A DNA stretch of 64,000 nt from Tubulanus polymorphus. Lineage: Eukaryota; Nemertea; Palaeonemertea; Tubulaniformes; Tubulanidae. The position numbers were made by a program, and so were the translations under genes. A model generated the notes under the pieces. It made no database searches. It was given only the letters and a program-made list of their open reading frames with translations, and was not told the DNA's origin. Every line of letters starts with the position of its first letter. Within the stretch, counting starts at the first letter, position 1. The stretch is from NCBI RefSeq assembly GCF_964204645.1, contig NC_134026.1:28600650-28664649 (forward strand). Direction: 5' to 3'. Positions 59,801-64,000 of this stretch are shown here, one piece after another.

Positions 59801-61627
59801 TTGTATAATGTGGCTGGGAAATTGTTTTTCCTTGACAATAAATCAGTCGTCATTCGACTAATTATACATGATATCATCGCAATGAACTACGGTCTACATT
59901 AAAGCAATGCATCTTCCATAATCTGCAGTGAAATAATCGTGATTACTTCTAAGACTTGTAATTGAAAATAACTTCGAAAGTGTGAGGAATTTAAAGTCGT
60001 TTTTGTATGGGGGAATTGGCTCTTGAAATAGGGGAATCTTGAAACCTGGCGATTTAGAGAAAAACAATGTTTAATAAATATGGATATGATCAGATTCATA
60101 ATTTGTTTGTAGTGATAGGGCACTTGCTTGGTACGGGTACGAACTAGCTTAAAGCAAATGAGTACGCCAGGTGTCTTATGATGATAGTATCTCTGTTTGA
60201 TGAAGACGAACAGATTTGGTTAAAAAAATCACTTAGTTTTTCTAATAAACATTCATAAAGTACGACGAAAAACCTGTTTTATCACTCTGGTCTGTTTCTT
60301 TTACTAAAAGATTTTATATTTTGTGTAATATTTTTAGTTTTTACTTTTATTTTATGTCTTTCCCTCTGTTACCTAATGACAGTCAATGTCTCGAACTCGG
60401 TCATTTCTAGTTGATCTATGTTTACCGCGCTGGTTTTAAATCAGAAATCTCACGTAAATCTTCTTAAGATCAAAGTGAAAATGTAATTCCGCGTTATAAG
60501 AATTGTACTCAAGTTTTTAACCAGTTCATTGAGTATGTTCAACTGGAAACTCAGAATGCTTAACGATTTTGAGTAATGTATCATCTTTATTCATGAATTC
60601 TACAGTTTTTTCCTGTACTGAAATATCGTGGTGTTAAGTAGTCGTTCCAAGAAGCGAAAGTTTTCCATGCGTCAATGCCGAAATGACTTTTTCTCTTTCT
60701 ATACCTCAAGAAATCAATCATTTATCTAGAAACAGCGCTATGTTTAGTATTGGCCGATGTAAATAGAATAGACTTTTATACTTAATACGTTTTGACCATA
60801 TCATAAAAGTCATCTTCAGGCGAATATACTGTTTGCTCAGGGAAAAATTTCGGACTTTATTTGTCGTCGTTTGTGTGGGATTTAGTATCCATATCCCGGA
60901 AGTCCTTCAAAATTGCTTGCTTTTTAAACTGAAAGGAAAGGATTTGATAATGGTCGATTTGTAACTGCCAGGAAGACTCTGAAATTATATGCAAGGATGG
61001 TTGTAAGTTTCGGAATTATGATTTCAAATGTCATATTTTCAGCTATATTCACTTGTTTGTACTTCCAATTTCAAGCCGGATAAAAACATTGATACCTCTT
61101 CTGCCGCGGGACATAATAATCGTAAAAGGTTTGGAACTGCACGAGGCATCATCATTTGTCTGAGAACCTTTTACAATATCCGCAATCATCCTCTTCTTCT
61201 GACAAGTGATGATGTTTTTATTTTCGTTATGAGGTTATCTTATTGATTTCCATTTTTGTTCAGTTTGGTTTTTGAGTTAATGGAATTTTTTTTCGTTAAT
61301 AGTTCATGTTTGCTTTAGTTTCTTGTTTATTTTCTGATGAATTTTCTCCATATTGATTGTATTTAATTTAGCATGCCTGGCATGTGGAATAAATAGAATT
61401 GATGAATTGTTTTTCGACTGTGCATGTCTAAGATCTAAGAGTCAGTTGATATTGACTTTATAACTCAATTGAAAAATTTAAATCGATCAATGTTTGAACG
61501 CGTGTAGAATTACCACAATCGAAAGTATGTGAAATAGCTATCTTATGTTGATAGGAGATGGAAATATGAAGAAGATGAGAATTACTTCACACATGATAGT
61601 AATATATCTAACAGATTCGATTATCAG
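53842..61627 (+). CDS. Unrecognised spliced locus, partial and partly unresolved
   Basis: Two runs of phase-consistent exons suggest one or two plus-strand genes. Run A: ATG GAT CG at 53842-53849, then 56528-56581 (together MDRNGYCDEFQKLRKPLMFY) and 56825-56853, possibly extended to about 56886 (HRKSSDIQQSGS onward). Run B: 57229-57311 (ELFDYDFIIVPTMDENHDYL and more), 59176-59200 (RELSSAGMK), 61043-61128 and 61555-61627 (RRWKYEEDENYFTHDSN onward), all in phase with GT-AG sites. The A-to-B junction does not fit: run A leaves one base where run B needs none. A missed exon or two genes is therefore likely. Run B ends in phase at 61627 and should continue, perhaps past the right edge. No family is recognised. 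Exon calls are based on splice sites and open frame only. Confidence 0.4.
54157..54318 (+). repeat. Dispersed repeat, copy B
   Basis: Shares gaagcaatttttgattgccg, ggcca, gggttct, gaatttact and aatttcttcaaaa with copy A in UHRF1 intron 1, in the same order and strand, followed by tcgttcagtaa. Lies in the first intron of the unrecognised locus. Confidence 0.6.
55320..55500. repeat. Diverged tandem duplication of about 65-90 bases
   Basis: Two successive blocks start agattggt, carry cacatgatat and ggttggcatg in order, and a third partial agattggtcc-like start follows. Diverged, so old. Confidence 0.4.
57312..59175 (+). other. Presumed intron of the unrecognised locus
   Basis: AT-rich, bounded by GTAAGT and ttcag. 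A 24-base segment at 58452-58475 with good splice sites is out of frame (see rejected list). Confidence 0.4.
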
Positions 61628-64000
61628 GTATATTTTCGATGCATGAGTTCAGCTTTTCATAGAATGAACACGTTTGATATTGTGCGGTCACTATTTATAA
61701 GAAAACATTTGAATATCGCGCTTGAACTAATGGTTCTTTAATGATATGATGAAGAGGTAGTGGCACCGTCGCAATTATAGAATAGAGCAATGAACCCACG
61801 ATAAAATAACTGAAAAGTTTTGAGGCATCGAAAAATTTATTTAGACTGACTTTTCAGTTTTTTAGTTTTCAGTTTAAACTGAAAATTCGAATTTTAATGA
61901 ATCATTCAACGTTTTAAGACTTTTCTGATTTTTTTTTTCATTACGGGTTTGAAACTCTTTGAATGATGAAGTTTCAACGAATGACTAGCTGAAGAATTCA
62001 ATTCATCGTGTGTCTCGACTCTGCTCTATCATCAGGGGTAATTAATTTAGAAAGATCGCTGCAGTTGTGGTTGTAAATCTATCGTATTGATTTTGCTCTA
62101 TTTACCGATTTCAAACACGATTCTGCAGGCTTTACGAGAGATCTTCTGAAATCTGTGTCAATGCTTTTGCGTAAAGCCATGGAAATCAATTGTGTCCCCG
62201 GGGTTCGTAATTCTACTTGAAGATAATTCACATATTGCCTGATCTCTTCGGGATTGCAGACTCTTTTCACGTTAATGTGTTAACGCTTTTAGGCTGATAA
62301 AGATGAGACTTTCCCCACGATGTGTCGCCATCTTCTGGTATTTGTATAAACTAATCTACTATCGATATATGCGGATAGTGAGCCACCTCACTATATGAGT
62401 TCTACTGACAGAGTATATATTATTCATGGACCATATTAATCTAAATAATTCGTCGCTTTTTACATTACGAATTTAATGATGATTAAAACAATTATCGAAG
62501 TGTCATTTTATCCTTTTATCTGATGTGGTAATGAAAATCGTTGTTTTCGGGGATAACCGATTTTTTCTGCTGCCGTTCCGAAATTTGTTTGAAAAATTAA
62601 AAGCATGTTTTAATGAGCGAGTCGTGTAGAGTGTGTTGTATTTGACAGCTGTTTATCGAAACGCTCGAAACGCTCTGATAGTTCGCAGTCAGATGCTGCG
62701 GTTTATTGTTACATTCAATAATATTGACCACGTTTCCCCCGTCAATCCTGCGTTTTATATTCATCAATCATTTATTTTCATCAGCTTTTATATCAGAAAT
62801 CATGCGATTAATAATTTAACAGTCCAGGAGGACTGGAACTTTAGGAACTCATTAACATAATTGTTAATATAGCTATCAATAATAAATTAGCCCACTATCA
62901 GTGGACCTTTAGCGTATTACGGACTCCTGGCTCGAACATTTCCCGTTATGAAATTTGAAGTTTGGTAAACATGAAACAAGTAGTGTATATCGTAGAGCAG
63001 GTGCTTTTTGAAGTGGACCATAGCTACGATTACTGTATGAACGTGTATACTTTGTATATTACAATTGAAATAAGACTCAATCATTAGATCTAAAATCATT
63101 AAAAAGCTCCTGTAACCCCTTTCCATCTAGCCATGAAACGAAATAACAATTCTGATAACATTTGAGCCCATAAATCATCTCATCGGATACTTTTTGCCGA
63201 GGGTTGCGACGAATTTCTGTGTCAAACGGTACTTTGACATGATTCTATGATTCTGTATATACTTAAAACCCATCAGTATCAGTGATTATATTGTAGACCT
63301 AAAAATAGAGTGCTCACAATGGCTTTTATTGGAAATCAAGGGTCATTTTCTGCCTCAATTTTACCTCATTTTTGGCTATTTAGTCAATTTCCTGTGTAGC
63401 AAAATCGGCCACCAATGTCATGATACTGTCAAAGTCACACGTAATTTAAGTTGTCCCTATTTTAAAGTCCAATTTGTATTTTCTCTTCAATTTACTGTAA
63501 GTGTAATTCGTCGACATAATGATGGTTTCAGCTATGACGATTTAAGCGACTGTAATTATGTGTATTCACATTTTCCTATTTTTGGTTTCTCGTCCTGTTT
63601 TTTTCCCTGGCGCCGTGATGTTGTAGCTGGTAAGGTTTATCAATGGTTTTATTGATGGGCTGGTGAGCGCGCGCGTAGGCTTAATTTAAAATTTATCAGG
63701 CCTTTGTTTGAATGTGAGATTATTGTCGGGACACCATGGTAATAATAATGATTATAATGGGTGAACAACGGGTTTCTGGCAGCCGCCAGTGCGAGCTTAT
63801 ATTGGGTGGACCAATCGTTAAACTCCGCAGAGTGCTTTTATAAACTATTTACCAAGTCCACATAAAGTTAATAATATAGTTGTCGTGTATATGCCAACTA
63901 GCCGGCATTATAACTTAGGAGGCCTTTGCATGATTAGATCAAATTTGCTTTCCTCGAGGGTTCAGCACACCTATTGTATTAATGCAGATCTGTAGAATGC
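61628..64000. other. Right-edge region, no supported exon
   Basis: AT-rich DNA. A possible exon at 63532-63628 (ttcag acceptor, open frame, GTAAGG donor) does not join in phase with the exon ending at 61627, so it is left out. The last 400 bases are mixed in composition with a short GC-rich run (gtgagcgcgcgcg) but hold nothing recognisable. Confidence 0.35.

Noticed and set aside
63532-63628. Candidate exon near the right edge
   Set aside because: Open in one frame and with good splice sites, but out of phase with the last called exon (61627), which would produce an immediate stop. Could belong to another gene.

Overview
This window is animal nuclear DNA. Genes are split by short GT-AG introns, coding density is low, and intergenic DNA is AT-rich with scattered small transposon-like repeats. 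Six loci can be assigned to conserved families: RNF103, NRBF2, DHCR24, UHRF1, a SHOC1 homologue and a sulfotransferase-like P-loop protein. A seventh, a monocarboxylate-type transporter, is partial. This set, with DHCR24 and a full UHRF1, fits a marine invertebrate, perhaps a spiralian. That is inference; no lineage marker was found.

Layout. Bases 1-12,500 hold two exons of a minus-strand SLC16-like transporter (5282-7309) and otherwise gene-poor DNA with small MITE-like repeats. Bases 12,538-13,108 are bounded by a 45-base inverted repeat. Bases 16,335-17,696 are a foldback element: 77-base perfect terminal inverted repeats, arms of 144-base units packed with palindromes, a unique centre, and a 6-base target duplication (GTATTG). 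Next come the P-loop gene (19,490-21,974, +), NRBF2 (23,404-24,589, +), RNF103 (26,463-29,232, -), a 24-exon SHOC1 homologue (30,064-38,478, +), DHCR24 (39,219-42,208, -) and UHRF1 (42,509-46,532, +). Then follow an unrecognised five-motif protein (48,745-49,545, +), an unrecognised Gln-rich two-TM protein (50,077-53,016, -), and a large unrecognised spliced locus from about 53.8 kb towards the right edge.

The genes do not form one pathway. They cover ubiquitin ligases (RNF103 at the ER, UHRF1 on hemimethylated DNA), autophagy (NRBF2), sterol synthesis (DHCR24) and meiotic crossover formation (SHOC1). Two head-to-head pairs (RNF103/SHOC1 and DHCR24/UHRF1) suggest shared promoters, and three tail-to-tail pairs are present. 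UHRF1 implies maintenance CpG methylation in this organism.

Exon boundaries were derived by hand from splice sites plus reading-frame continuity. For NRBF2, RNF103, SHOC1, DHCR24, UHRF1 and the P-loop gene every exon junction keeps phase and the sum is an intact reading frame. The least certain parts are the locus after 53.8 kb and the missing 3' exons of the transporter.
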